From contig CAJJDN010000117.1 in the NCBI GenBank assembly GCA_905182985.1, positions 162,863 through 226,862 of the forward strand: a stretch of 64,000 nucleotides of DNA, written 5' to 3'. The notes under the pieces are model-generated. The model saw nothing but the letters and a program-made list of their open reading frames with translations, did no database searches and was not told where the DNA came from. The number at the start of each line of letters is the position of its first letter. Positions within the stretch are counted from its first letter, which is position 1. Of this stretch, positions 1-11,894 are shown in pieces. Both the position numbers and the translations under genes were made by a program. The DNA is from Paramecium sonneborni (Eukaryota > Ciliophora > Oligohymenophorea > Peniculida > Parameciidae).

Positions 1-564
1 TTATTGGCTATTCATGCAAATTATTTATTTTAGTATATACTAACTCTGTTTTCATTAAATTGATAAATATATAGAAAGTTTACTTATTATTTAAATTATC
101 TCTAAAACAAAGAATTAAGAATTTAAAAGAAACTAAACAAAAAGTTTACAATATTAATTTATAATTAATCGAAAATATTTTGAGAGTATATAAGTGAAAA
201 TAAGAGAAAAATTAAATTTTAAAGTTTATTTGGTATGAATTAAAATTATAAACTCTTAATCTTGATTGTAATTAAGGATTAAAATTACTAAATGTGATAT
301 AAAATTTGAAGTTAAGAGTAAAGATTAAAAGTAATTAAGAAAGCAAGGTTCTTTTTTTATTGAACAATATTAATAAGATTTGAGTAATGGAGAAAAGAAA
401 GAAGTATGGAAGGAGAGATAAGAAGTGAGAATTGAAAATAACAATAGAAGATAGATTTAAAATAATAAAGAGATTGAGTAGTATAAAGAATAAAAAAATA
501 AATTTTAACATTAAAATAAAGTTCTGTTAGAAGAAATAAAAATAAATAATTTTAAGTGTTTGAA
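1..564. other. AT-rich stretch without a recognisable gene
   Basis: I see no credible coding exon on either strand, even reading TAA/TAG as glutamine. The sequence is A/T runs broken by TGA and TCA, with a purine-rich patch near 390-480. It would hold the 5' flank of the pellicle gene that starts at 565. No tRNA, telomeric repeat or clear promoter element is visible. Confidence 0.6.
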
Positions 565-1104
565 ATGTCATACTATAAGCCTTTTTACTAAAGTGGATAC
601 GATCGCACAGTGCCAGTATACTAAACAAGTTAATATGGTCCAGCATACTACGGTCCTTATGATCGTCCATACTCTTATTAATCGAGAGCTCCAATGAGAG
701 GTGAATAATGGTCTGAATATATTCCTGTGGAATAGAGATATACAGATTATGTACCAGAGACGAAGGTTGAATATAGACCAGTAGAGAAATCATATACAGA
801 CTATATAGAAGGTTTGTTCTATAAAATATAATAATTAGTAAAACACGAGACAGATTATGTACCAGTTCCAAGATTGGAGAAGAGAGTTGAATATATTCCA
901 GTTGATAGATATGATGAACATGTCGATTATGTTCCAGTGTAGAATAGCCATGTAGTAAGAGGACCATAGAGCAGAGTGGGTTACGGAAGTCAATCTTAGT
1001 ATTTAGCACCAGCACCTCCTACATAATATTCAAATTATAGATACAGTCCAAGTAGAGTTAGTGGATATCGTCCAGCTGCAGGTTATGGTTATAGATACCT
1101 TTGA
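565..1104 (+). CDS. Alveolin-like (charged-repeat) pellicle protein
   Basis: Two exons split by a 27-nt GT..AG intron at 812-838 give 170 aa, ending at TGA. The N-terminus is rich in Tyr, Pro, Ser and Gln. Residues of about 50-120 carry spaced repeats of the type EYIPVE, DYVPE, EYRPVEK, DYVPVPRLEKRVEYIPVD and DYVPVQ. This Val-Pro-Val/Glu-Lys pattern is that of alveolins and related charged-repeat-motif proteins, which form the membrane skeleton (epiplasm) under the plasma membrane and alveolar sacs of ciliates and other alveolates. The C-terminus is again Tyr/Ser/Arg-rich. There is no signal peptide or membrane span, which fits a submembrane filament protein. The family call rests on the repeat only. 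A standard-code ORF on the opposite strand (527-1015) is a shadow. Confidence 0.7.
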
Positions 1105-1148
1105 TTAATATATTAATTTATTGATCCGTTTTCGTTAATAATTTAATA

Positions 1149-2308
1149 ATGTAGAAATTGATTGCTTTAGCTTTGATTGTTTCATGTGTTATGGGTGTAT
1201 AAAAGGATACTAAAACAGTGTTGGCAGAGATTGATGCTGACAACTTTGGAAATACAATTTTATCAACTGTCTAAATGTATTTACAAGCAAAAGGAAATGC
1301 AGAAGAAATTTTAGTGTTGTTAAATTAAGTATTAGCTGGTTTAGTTGATGATTAAAATAAACATGATAATGTTATAAGAGTTGATAGAGCTGCTTGTACT
1401 CGTATTGTAACAGATTTGGAAAATTCAATCGCTTATCATACAGCTTAAGTAGCTGCTAATGCTTAGATGAGAGAAGATAATGAAAAAGCTTTGGCTGAAG
1501 CTGAAAATGATGTCAGACAAACTATTTAAGTAAGCAAATAAAAATAATTAATTAGGATATAGAAAGTAATGAAAGAACATTTGCATAAGAAGAAGCTAAT
1601 AGAAATAAAGCTCATGAAACTTGGGTTAGAAAGAATGGTGAACATGATGATGCTATTGCTGCTGTTGATGAGGCTACTAAATTAGTTTAACATCTTTCTC
1701 TAGGTGCTACATTTGCTGAACTTAAACCAAAATTTGAAGCTGTTTAAAAGAGATTAATTGAAAATGAAAGTCATGGTGCTCTATTTTAACCTATTGTTAC
1801 TGCTTTAACTGAATTAGCCACTAAAGTTGATTAAAAGGCCATTTAAAGAATTCTTTAATTACTCTCATAACTCAGATAATAATTAATTGAAGCCAGATCA
1901 GTCTTAGAAGTAACTATTCTATTTACTAATCTTTTAGGATACTGAAAATAGATAAGCTTAAAGATGGTCTGAATTTTCAACTCATTTAAGCAATGAACAC
2001 AATAGATTAGTTGATAGAAAAAATTAACTAGAATAATCTATTTAAACTTTCAGAACCAATATCGAAACTGCAACTCATTTCTATGAAGTCCATTAAGTAC
2101 TTTTCATTCTCTATTTACTTTCTAGTTAGAATTAGAATAAGCTCAAGAAACTCTTGATGCTGAACACGAATGGTGTGCTCTCCAAGAAACAACTTATGAC
2201 ACTCAAACTACAGAAAGATCAAGATAATAAGAAATTGTTTAGAGAATCTTAGAACATTTAACTGAAAAATTAACTGCTACATCCCAATACCTTGGTGGTA
2301 GATTCTGA
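1149..2308 (+). CDS. Trichocyst matrix protein (TMP)
   Basis: Four exons, with introns at 1530-1555, 1910-1937 and 2097-2125 (26, 28 and 29 nt), give 358 aa. The protein opens with a signal peptide (MQKLIALALIVSCVMG) and is otherwise almost entirely helical, rich in Ala, Glu, Gln and Asn with heptad-like spacing. It ends in a Leu-Gly-Gly-Arg-Phe tail. This is the pattern of Paramecium trichocyst matrix proteins, secretory precursors that are cleaved and packed into the crystalline core of trichocysts, the dart-like organelles released by regulated exocytosis. TMPs form a large multigene family of co-assembling subunits, and I cannot say which subfamily this is. Only 44 bp separate it from the pellicle gene upstream. 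Confidence 0.88.
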
Positions 2309-2437
2309 GATTTTATCATAAATATTCAACATTATTGTCCATCATCATTTCATCTTATTCTTTTTACTTTATTTCTTAACAACACATTATATTATTATTT
2401 ATATATAATTAATAATGTACTATATTTATTAAATTCT

Positions 2438-2979
2438 TCATTGACCTATTAATGCTGAGGCTGTCTTAGAAACACTAAATCCTTATTAACATTTATTTAC
2501 TATTTCCAATTTGATGGCAACTTTTATGTTCTTCTGTAATATCTGCTTAATCTATGAATTCTGCTCTCTACTAAAATCAATCTGAATTTGCTTGTTATGT
2601 CACCTCTGTTCTTTTCCAAATGCTTTCTTATTTATACTGCCTTCTTTATTAAAGCATATAAGTCCTCTGGAATCTTTGGAGCACAACCTTTACTTTATTT
2701 GGCCTATCCATACCTCTCTTTTTTAAAATTCTCAAGATTTTTTGCCCTGTCAAGAATCTTGTTTATGGAATCCCTTATTAATCTCTCAAATAAACGCCAA
2801 TTTATGATCCATTCAAACCTTATTTTTACAATCATTTCCCTACCTTTCTTTGCCAAATTCACTATTTAATCAACTATTGACTTTGACGATAGAGTCAACC
2901 ATTTTGGAGCTTTTCTCTTGTATGGAAGGGCTGATCCTGAGATACCCTTTCCTTTTCCCTTGGCTTACATACGTCCCAT
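2438..2979 (-). CDS. RPS13: 40S ribosomal protein S13 (uS15)
   Basis: Three short introns (25, 26 and 26 nt) interrupt the gene; the spliced product is 154 aa, close to the 151 aa usual in eukaryotes. It begins [20 protein letters not shown], the conserved eukaryotic uS15 start, continues with the [16 protein letters not shown] and [12 protein letters not shown] blocks, and ends [15 protein letters not shown], close to the family C-terminus. It is a small-subunit protein binding the central domain of 18S rRNA. The ATG is supported by homology. The reading frame is, however, also open upstream of this ATG into the neighbouring ORF with no TGA between them. The standard-code plus-strand ORF 2588-2869 is a shadow. 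Confidence 0.95.
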
Positions 2980-3533
2980 TAATTATTTAAAGATTTAATT
3001 TTATTTTAAATTTTATCCATTCAATTATTAAAATTCACTCATGTTTGTAGAATACCTTTGGCTTCTCAATTGAGTTGCTTTTCTATTTATTAATGCATAC
3101 ATTCCATGATGCCATAATGAAGGTTCAAAATTATTATCATCATCAATGAAGAAGAATTTCTTATCCAATTCTGGAACATCAAACTTATTCTCCCAAATTG
3201 GTGCACCATCTAACAGCTTTCCTATCTCTCCTTTTATATTACTCTAATATATTGATCCTGCTGCTATTCTTATTTGTTATTATAATATCATTTTTACCTT
3301 GAACCAAAAAATACTGCACCAACTATTCCTGCCTTGAAATAAATTGCCAATTTCTTAGCACCTGGAATACGATTCACTGCTTCTAAACTCAAATATGTTG
3401 AAATTAAAGATGCCTTATTCTAAAAACTTCCAACTCCATTCACTAATTATACAACTTTATTTTATGTCTCTGTTGGTACAAGAGATGTGTGAGTCCACCA
3501 AGCTTAATTATTTTAGGAAAGACTGATATACAT
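2980..3533 (-). CDS. Unknown membrane-associated protein, frame open into RPS13
   Basis: From the ATG at 3533 the frame reads through one 29-nt intron (about 3270-3298) and about 160 credible residues. There is a central hydrophobic segment (AGIVGAVFFGSRIAAGSIY) followed by a C-terminal part with aromatic and acidic residues (FFFIDDD, EPSLWHHGMY). No domain is recognised; size and composition would suit a small mitochondrial membrane subunit, but that is inference. Oddly, no in-frame TGA occurs before the RPS13 ATG. The full frame from 3533 to the RPS13 stop, minus all four introns, is exactly 330 codons. Either the real stop has been lost by a sequence error or recent mutation, or a fused product is possible. 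The true 3' end is uncertain; coding character fades near 3040. Confidence 0.6.
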
Positions 3534-3959
3534 TAATTAAATAAATAAAATCTTGTACTAATAACTAATGATTGACTTCTTATCTAAATTAATATACAAT
3601 AATTGAATGTATTAAATTCAAATGTTACACCATTTATAAAAAAATAAGTCAGGATTCATTTGCATACAATAGTAATTAAATATTCAATAGATCATTCAAG
3701 TCTATTACTAAAAGAAAATGCAGGAGTAATATTGATAGTGAAATTGGAGGAACAACAAAAATAATAAATATAGAACCAATAAGATTATAAAAGTAGAGAT
3801 AACTTGCTAGTTGGTCAAAAAACTAGTCAAAAAAAAGCTCTTCTTGAAAGATTCTTAATTAGAGAAGGTAACTCAATTATGAATTACAAATAATGATAAT
3901 TCAAACAACATTGTAAAGTTAATATAGAAAAAAAGCTTAATTTATTTCATAAATCGAAA

Positions 3960-4543
3960 ACTAAGTTACATCTACAATAGTGATGTGAATAAATTTAAAG
4001 TACTTGTATATGATTTGATGACAAAGAGATAGTTACTAAAAAAGCAGGCGTAAAAATGTTTAATTGATATTTCAAAGACTCATTTATTTCTATATTTATT
4101 GAAGGAAACCCTATTTCACATATGATAATATTTATCATGTTTTTTGTGTTTGTTAGAAGTTAGTGATTCATTAAATAATAAAGTACTGATGAAACTATCA
4201 ATCATAATGATATCTGTATCATTGTTTAATTTTTTTGGTTATATGTTATCTGATAGTTTACTTTGCATTATTACCCAGAATTATATCTGTTGGCTTTAGT
4301 TTTCTGATTATATTCTCAAGATTTTAGGATGCTTTAACTTGGATACTACCTCCAGCTTTACCTATATTTATTTAAATGAGTTAAACTTATTCTTTAATTA
4401 TGTTAAGATAAAAAGGATATTAAACTTATAGATAATATAAAGAAGGTTTGTTAACGAATTATAAAGTAATATATATTATGATCTTAATAAGAATAATTAA
4501 TTGGAAATAGTTTATTAAATGCTAATAGATTAATTCCCTTTGA
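3960..4543 (+). pseudogene. Degenerate P-type (P5) ATPase fragment
   Basis: One plus-strand frame around 4270-4543 encodes FQDALTWILPPALPIFIQMS followed by an LRQKGYQTY-type segment. This matches the M4 signature of P5-type (ATP13A-like) ATPases, where PPALP lies in the transmembrane helix ahead of the phosphorylation site. Upstream pieces in other frames (for example MTKRQLL and a hydrophobic run) look like the preceding M3-M4 region. Frames change and are interrupted by TGA, and no phosphorylation motif DKTGT is found downstream. I read it as a decayed copy or truncated duplicate. The PPALP block is seen directly; the rest is inference. Confidence 0.45.
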
Positions 4544-5129
4544 TCATTTTAAATAAGAAGTTGCAATTTTTCTAATAAATTCTTAAATTTCATGATATTT
4601 ATGTTATAACAGTAAATAATCAAAGAATCATAATTGGTTTACCAAATAATTGCTGTTAAAAAAATAATCCTTTTTGATAGTTAAACATGTATCTCTAAAC
4701 TAATATAATTCTTGACATTTTGCAATAATAAATTATTAGTAATGAAATAAATATCCTTTGATTTTGAATTCTCATATTTAGCATCATTGATTGTTTGGTT
4801 ATTAGTAAGCTATGAAAAGATTTATCAGAAAAATAGCTTTAAAAAAATATGAATTAATTAATTAAGCAATTTTTTTTGAAAGGTTGAAAAATAATCATAT
4901 TTATTTAGAATGATTGAAATATAATATCTAAATAATTTTGCTCTAAACTTTGAATAAGTTAATACTTATTAAAAGCTATATTACTTTTTAATACATAGAA
5001 TTTGTAGAAAAATGACTTAGAGTTAATAAAAATAATCATTCTTTAATTTGGAATAATATTTTTTAGATGATTAGAAATATTTAAAAAAATATATGACATA
5101 AATTGAATTGTTGTAGACATATTTTTTTT

Positions 5130-5447
5130 GCATAATTCATTATTATAACTATATATAAAATAAATTTGTTTTCCATAATTGAATTAATTTGGATTCATAA
5201 AATTTATGAATTAATTGATTTAAATTTTGTTATCCCAAGTCCGGTATTGAAAAAATATGATAAATTGTTACAATATTGGTATATGGGATATTAATATAGA
5301 CTAGCTTGGATTTCTGATATAGTATAAAACTAAAATTCAGAGATTTTCTCTAGGCTTATTTTTAATCATAATTTAATTAATGAATTATAATTAAATAAGA
5401 AAATAGTTATATAGTAGGAATTAAAAGTATATAAATAAAAAAAATGA
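5130..5447 (+). pseudogene. Coding-like orphan fragment
   Basis: A plus-strand frame open for about 100 codons contains an aromatic, protein-like stretch (VLKKYDKLLQYWYMGYQY, then RLAWISDIVQNQNSE) and ends at TGA 5445-5447. There is no credible start codon, and the upstream sequence is broken. It could be a relic of an unknown gene or an isolated exon. Low TGA frequency in AT-rich DNA also makes chance possible. Confidence 0.25.
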
Positions 5448-5494
5448 AAATCAATCTAAATAAAAAAAATGAAAATCAAATAAATAAAAAAAAC
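5432..5494. repeat. Short A-rich direct repeat
   Basis: A 23-nt unit of the form TAAATA-A(n)-TGAAAATCAA occurs at 5432-5454 and 5457-5479, with a partial third copy at 5481-5494; the period is about 25 nt. It is non-coding and probably arose by slippage. Confidence 0.6.
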
Positions 5495-5994
5495 AAAGTG
5501 AGAAAATTTAATACAAGTATGTATTTAAGAATAAAAATGAAAGTAATTAAGCATTTATGATTGATTTGTAATTCAAATATAATTTAACCATTTTAAGTAG
5601 TTTAGTTGTGTAAATAATAAATCGATTTGTATAGGATAGAGTTTAATTAAAAATCAATATAAAAAGTATTAAGAACAATAATAAAATAATGATAATTTGG
5701 TGTTAAACATTTGTAAATGATTGAGATTGTAAAGTATAGATATATAAATAAAAAGAGAGATTATAATATGATGAGAGAAATAAGAGAGATGACTAGAGAA
5801 TCAGTTATAGAGGATATAGAAGAAAGGATAGGCATAAATAATTAATGAATTTAAAAAAAAGAAAGAGTGTAAATGAATGTGTTGTTGAATGTTTGTAAGT
5901 AAATAGAAATGAATTTGATAAAGAAAGGGATAACGAGTATTTTTTAATTGAAAAAAGACATATTAAATATATTTAATGTACTGATGCAAATATA

Positions 5995-6439
5995 TCAATA
6001 AAAGAAGCCTAGGATTTTGCCTCCTATGTGTCTTTATCTGGCTTCTTCATGTGTAAGTATGCCAACATTAGTTGTAAGCACAACACATCCAAATTGTCTT
6101 GCTGGAAGAATATTATTAGCCCATCTTTCAAATTCACCTAAGGTAACATCATAACGAGGAGAGATCACTCCACATTTATTTATGCGACCTTTTTATAAGT
6201 TTATTAACTACCTAAAAGTTCTACTACAATTTTTCCACTTCTGTGATCATCTACTATTTCAAACTCTCCAATATAACCATGTCTTTACATCACTTACAAG
6301 AATTTCACTACTAATTTTGATGTAGGTCTTATTAACACTTGCTTTCTTCCTTATCTATAATCATATTTGAACTCTTTTAAAACCTTTCAGCATTTACGAT
6401 TGAACGTAAACAATCATTTAAAACATTCATCTTCACCAT
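5995..6439 (-). CDS. RPS15A: 40S ribosomal protein S15a (uS8)
   Basis: Two introns (6189-6211, 23 nt; 6355-6383, 29 nt) are removed to give exactly 130 aa, the size of human RPS15A. The protein starts [18 protein letters not shown], contains the [27 protein letters not shown] and [14 protein letters not shown] blocks, and ends GGKILGFFY before TGA. It is a small-subunit ribosomal protein required for assembly of the 18S rRNA central domain. All conserved blocks are intact, so it should be functional. Confidence 0.97.
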
Positions 6440-6491
6440 TCCTTAAAAATCAAGAAATAAAAGATTATTTTTATTTTTTATTCAAATAACT

Positions 6492-7845
6492 ATGATTCCT
6501 GAACATATAATCTAAAAACTCAAACCATAACAAGGACATTATTCCATTGATGTTAAAGAATCCTTCATAGATAAATAACGTCGTCTCAGTGAAATTGAAC
6601 GATAGACTGTTCTTTAAAAAAAACATAAAGAAATGTAATTGTTTAGATAAACATTTTCATCATCATAATCTAATTCTAAACTCTCAAAACCTGGCAAAAG
6701 AATCATGATCAAAATTAGAGGATCCAATTAGGCTATTCCAATACAACAATATTAGTAAACTATAAATCCTTCTCTCTCTACTCCTACATCAAATATACCT
6801 TGTAAACATTATTAGTCATTATCTTAATCATTACCTCGTCTAGAATCAGAAAATAATTAAATTTCCCCTTTAACTAAGGAACTATAACCTTAATAAGATA
6901 GTCTTAATTAACCTGAACTCTAAAATCAAAATATTTTAACAGAACCAATAGAACAAGACTAATAGATAACTTCTGATGAAAATATTAATAATAATGATCA
7001 CATTTAATGTATGGTTGAACAACATCTATCTGATTATCAAGCCTTTGTTATGCATTTAGCTGGTATACAAATAAATGATTAAAGATAGGGAAATGCATTT
7101 GTGTTCAATGTCCATGTGAAAAATGTAAATGCAAATTTGACTATTAACCATTCAAACCCAACATTTCTTGGAAGTCTCAATACAATTAAGAGTTCAAAAA
7201 AACACCTTTCCAAGATTAACAACTTAAAATCAATCTAAATTCTTTTGGTCGATATCAAAATTTAGATTTGAATGAATTTAAAACAACTATGGCTTCTGAT
7301 TACAAATAATGTGATCCATTCCCAAATTTTGTAATTGAAAAACAAAAATATTAAGCTACAATTGGATCTACACCAATGACATCATATAATGTATAAATAG
7401 TAATATTTAGAAATTTTATATGGATTATGGAGATTTACACCATGAATAATTCAAATAAAGCCATTATAAGACTGTTATTCCTGAGTTGAAATTCAATTCA
7501 TCAACAACATATGGTAGTGAATTTAGGATGCCGAAATAAGTAGAAAAAGCTGTAATTAATTAAAATTTTATCAGAGAGTTAAAAACCTCCTGATGGAAAA
7601 CCTTTTCCAACAATAGGCTTATTTTTAGGATAGTCATAAAATAAATAAGTACACGATTTAAAAATGCCTGAGAAATGTTATTAAGTCAAGAATTATTAGG
7701 ATGTAATAAATAGAAATTATATTTATTTATATAGCCAATTTAGAATACTCCAGCTTTTGAGAAATAATTCATGAGTATGACAAAAAAGGATTTTGTAATA
7801 AAAGAAGTTCCATGTATTAGAAATCAATAATAATAATAATTGTGA
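6492..7845 (+). CDS. SAXO/STOP-type axonemal microtubule-binding protein
   Basis: Five exons (introns of 26, 20, 25 and 32 nt) give 416 aa. The first 180 residues are Gln/Ser/Asn-rich and likely disordered. Then comes a cysteine cluster GKCICVQCPCEKCKCKF (C-x-C-x2-C-x-C-x2-C-x-C), followed by repeated short modules such as SWKSQYNQEFK, TMASDYKQ, GSTPMTSYN, PPDGKPFPT and NTPAFEKQF. An N-terminal Cys cluster followed by repeated Ser-Tyr and Phe-Lys modules is the signature of SAXO (stabiliser of axonemal microtubules, MAP6/STOP-related) proteins, which bind inside ciliary doublets and at basal bodies. A second gene of this class lies at 61995-62816. Convergent with WDR7, with 56 bp between them. 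Confidence 0.75.
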
Positions 7846-7901
7846 AAAATAGATAGATATATGATATATATATATATCTAATATTTTAATTATTTGTTAA
7901 T

Positions 7902-10900
7902 TCATATTTGACATGATAGAATGGTTTATCCATTTGAAATTAAGAATACTCTACTATCATCTTAAGACCATTAGATTAAAGGATGATCTAAAGGTTATTA
8001 TTTAACAGAAATATCTTTGATTGGTTTTCCTTGTATACCTATGATGGCTCCAAAGAATCTAAATAGATAGGTTAATCTCCATACCCTGTAGATCCAACCT
8101 TCCAAATTTTGATTTTCCAATCAGTATTACTAAAACTAGCTAACTATTTGCCTGTGTGATCAAACTCTAGACAATTAACTTAACCATTATGTCCATCTAA
8201 GACTCTCCATTTGACAGCAGTTCTCAAATCATATATTAAGATTTGAGTATCTCCAATAGCAATTTTTTAAGTTTATTGATGGAAACAAATACATTTAAAG
8301 GTTTTACAAATAGTTTACAAAGCATATGTAGCAGATCTATGACAAACTTTACGTAGATTGGGATTATTTGGATCCAGACTTTTGAGTATAATATCCATTA
8401 GGAATGGTAATTATTTATGGATATTATTATGTTAAGATTTAATGTAATTACGTATGATTTCAATAATTGAAGAAGGATACAATAAATGAGTTTCTAGATT
8501 CTAAATATCTTTATTTAAAATTTTAGTAAAATCAGCAGGAGCTGAAATAGCAACTTAAATAATACTTTTGACAGTGAGTTATCTCATTCTTTTTTTCATA
8601 TCATCTGATTATTTACTGATTTCTTTTAATAAATTGATTAACTGGATTTGTTAAGCACTTTATGTAAGTATTTCTGAATAATCTATAACAGTATTATATT
8701 GAAAAAAGATGAAGAATAGATTCTTAAAAATATCAGATGGATTGTAGGAATTCCTAAAATGTTATTAGACATCAATAAAGACTTTAAGAAGAGGTGCACA
8801 AAGATGAGGATTTACAATACAATTTTTAAGATGCAATCCTTAAATAACTCTTCTTTTTTAATCCTCATTTTATTAGAGATGTTAACACATTCCTGCTAAA
8901 TAGGATTCTAATATAAGTAATATGACCTCAACATTGGAGAAAGAGTGTCCTTATTACTCCTTATTTAAATCAAGAAGTTCTCTAATTAATATATGATATT
9001 CTTGCATATCTTAATCAGATTTTCTAATTTATGACAGTATTAAATTACATGCGGCATTCATGACTTCGTTGGATTCATCAATAGTATATTAAGCCAACAA
9101 GAATAAATCCATAGATTTAAAATTTATATCAAGTATCTATTTTTTTTTGGTGAGTAATTCAACAGTTTGAATCATTAATTGATTAAATAACGGAGCCTCT
9201 TTAGATAAATAAGATAGATAATAATGCATTAATGACATAGCTCTTTAGGTAGTAAAATAAGATGAAACATCCCATCCTTTAGAAAATGAAAAACTAACAC
9301 AAAAACCCATTGATTATATACCAACTAAAGGTGAGAAGGTTGGTTTCTTATTCTTCAATATCGACTCTAATTATGTACTTAATTGAATATCTGCATTCCA
9401 AGGATGAAGCATAGAAAACAATCTATTCTAATTATTTTAATCTCCTTATTTTTTTAAATCCCACCATTCTAATTCACCTATGCTTGTTTCTACAAATTTA
9501 CACATTCTCATATTATTTTTAATTGAATTATGATCTATTAAATATAACATTTTTGATGCTTATTCAGCTTCAAATTACCATTATTTAAATTAACCACCTA
9601 CTTCATATAAACTTGGATAAGGTGATTACATTTTAATATAATTATTCCTTTATTGAAACTCCAACAATCTATAAACTTTACTTATGGATTTATTGAATTC
9701 TCGTTTAAAATCACTTAAATAATGATGACCAATCATCTTTTCCTTCACCTTATTCAATTTCTTCTCCACTTAAAATAACGTATGATATTACTCTATCATT
9801 AAAGTTCTTAAATATCTACCCTTATAATCAAATACCAATGATTCTCCACCTTGTACAACTACAAACCATTAATCTCCTTAATCTTCATAATATAACCCTT
9901 AAACCTATTAATTAATACCATGTAATTTCAACTACACTACACCATCTTATAAATTTATTATTAATATAACATTATTCTCCATTAAAATAGCAATCTTTTA
10001 GAATTTCTATTATTAATTATTTCCTTATATGTCTTCATATGATTCATTCTCCAATTTATGAATTCTTATAGCCTTCTTTGCATAACTTGGAAAGTATATT
10101 CTCTAATTTGGCTCTAAATCTATAAATTCTACTTCCTATTCACCAATTTTCTCATTTAACACCAAACTGTATTCCATTATTATAAACTATCCACTTTCAG
10201 AACTACCAATTAAATACTTTCCTTTCTAATATATAAATTTCACTGCCTTCATATCCATCTTTATCCTGTAAATAAAATAGGATTTACTGCTATAAATAGT
10301 TGGAAATCCATAAATGATACCATTATTACAACCAAACCAATAAATCTAACTTTCCTCATTTACACTCATAAATGCACTTGCTATTTATGTCTCAATCTTT
10401 ACATACGGTAAATATTTAATTTAAAATGATTATGAAGTCATTTACCTCAAATTCCAAATTAAATCATCATTGTAAGATTATTTAAAATAATATTCTCCAA
10501 TCTATTTGCATCCTTATTTTAATGTTTGAATCTTAATTAAATCAGAAAATGTATTAAATGACCATTTAAATCCGTTAAATTTTATATCTGAATCTTCTTA
10601 ATTAATACGAATTAATGACATATCTAATGTCACATCATTTAAATTATATTGATTTAAACATTAATTTTTATATTGGTATACTAAATTCTTAAAAATAAAA
10701 ATCCCATTAACTTCTTTCTTATTTTCAGAACCAGATATCAATTCTTAAAAATTGACTTATAATCTGCTAAATTAAGAACCTGCAATCTTTGTAAATTAAA
10801 ACTCTTTAAAACCATAAACAAAATCAGATTAATCTTTTAAAATTGACAATAAATATATTATATCCTTATATTCTAAACCAAGTACACTTCCATTTCTAGT

Positions 10901-11752
10901 CGTTATGTAAAAGAATTGCTTAGAATAATATACTTTAGTAAACTTTTAATTGTTTTTTGATTAACTCACACATAAAATCCATGGTTTTTCATATATTTCA
11001 AAAATCAAGTATACTTAACGATGCATTAAGATAGTCAAATGTTAAAAATCTTAATTAAAACTCATGTGTCTAATTCGATTACTCTAAATTCCCTCTATTT
11101 TAAGTTTTTTTAATTAATCACATAATTTAAGCTCTTTAAAATCTAATTTGATTTATTCTTTATATTTTTTGTATTCCTTATAATTCAAGTATCTTTAATT
11201 GTTAAGAGATGATAAATTAATAAGATGTAATATATTTTCTTAGTCGAAAATACAAACAGTATCATTATCAACTTGACAAAATGAACGTAATTGTAATTCA
11301 TATTATTTTACACTTCTCATTTTCCAAAGATCAAAAAGACTCAAACCATTTTACATTCCCAACATTAAAAACCTACAATTATTGGAACTCAAAGGAATAC
11401 AGTATAATACTGATCCTGTACTATCATATGCTGATATTCCAACACAACGTCCATCATGACAATCAAATATTCTTATTCTCTTATCTTCATGAATTGCTAG
11501 TATACATTATTCTGCTCTATCTAAAATGTTAAGAAAAGGAATTCGAACTATATTTAATGTTAATAATTTTCCATAAGCATTTGAAAGATTAGGGTAAATC
11601 ACAATTTTTGGATTTAGATTCTTTTACCAAATTACTAATTCTCCATGTTAGCCACCAGTCACTACATTATCATCATTCACAAGCATTGTCTGAACTACAT
11701 GATTGTAAAGTGTCTTATTCCTATAAAGTAAAGGAAAAATGAAATTTGGCAT
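7902..11752 (-). CDS. WDR7: WD-repeat protein 7 / Rabconnectin-3 beta homologue
   Basis: A large multi-exon gene of roughly 1,200 aa. The N-terminus carries WD40 blades (VTGGQHGELVIWQKN, then AIHEDKRIRIFDCHDGRCVG). The C-terminus carries another set (AIGDTQILIYDLRT, then WRVLDGHNGQVNCLEFDHTG and ASFSNTDWKIKIWKVG), with a long alpha-helical middle. This split arrangement is that of WDR7, the beta subunit of Rabconnectin-3, which works with DMXL proteins as the metazoan counterpart of RAVE in assembling the vacuolar H+-ATPase. A 26-nt intron near the 3' end restores the final exon, which ends ISNGQTILSCQI. I did not resolve every internal intron. In Paramecium a likely role is acidification of the contractile vacuole system and phagosomes; that is inference. 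Confidence 0.8.
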
Positions 11753-11894
11753 TATTTTGTGCAATATAATTAAAATTAGTTTGCTATTTAATTTTTTTAT
11801 TTCACTCTATTGCTCATCTTTCTTAACCTTTATCTTTAATATATCATTTATTATTTAGCATTAACATCAAATTATTTTATTTAAATTATTATTT

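Larger units (their letters stand above)
3534..5994. other. Gene-poor region with decayed coding fragments
   Basis: This is the longest stretch without an intact gene. It contains a decayed P5 ATPase piece (about 3960-4543), a second coding-like block (about 5130-5447) and a short A-rich repeat (5432-5494), listed separately. The rest is about 80% A+T with frequent TGA in all plus frames and nothing convincing on the minus strand. Confidence 0.5.

Noticed and set aside
527..1015. 162-aa minus-strand ORF
   Set aside because: Antisense shadow of the alveolin-like gene at 565-1104, which has a clean start, intron and stop.
2588..2869. 93-aa plus-strand standard-code ORF
   Set aside because: It is antisense to RPS13, whose conserved protein blocks and intron structure on the minus strand are unambiguous.
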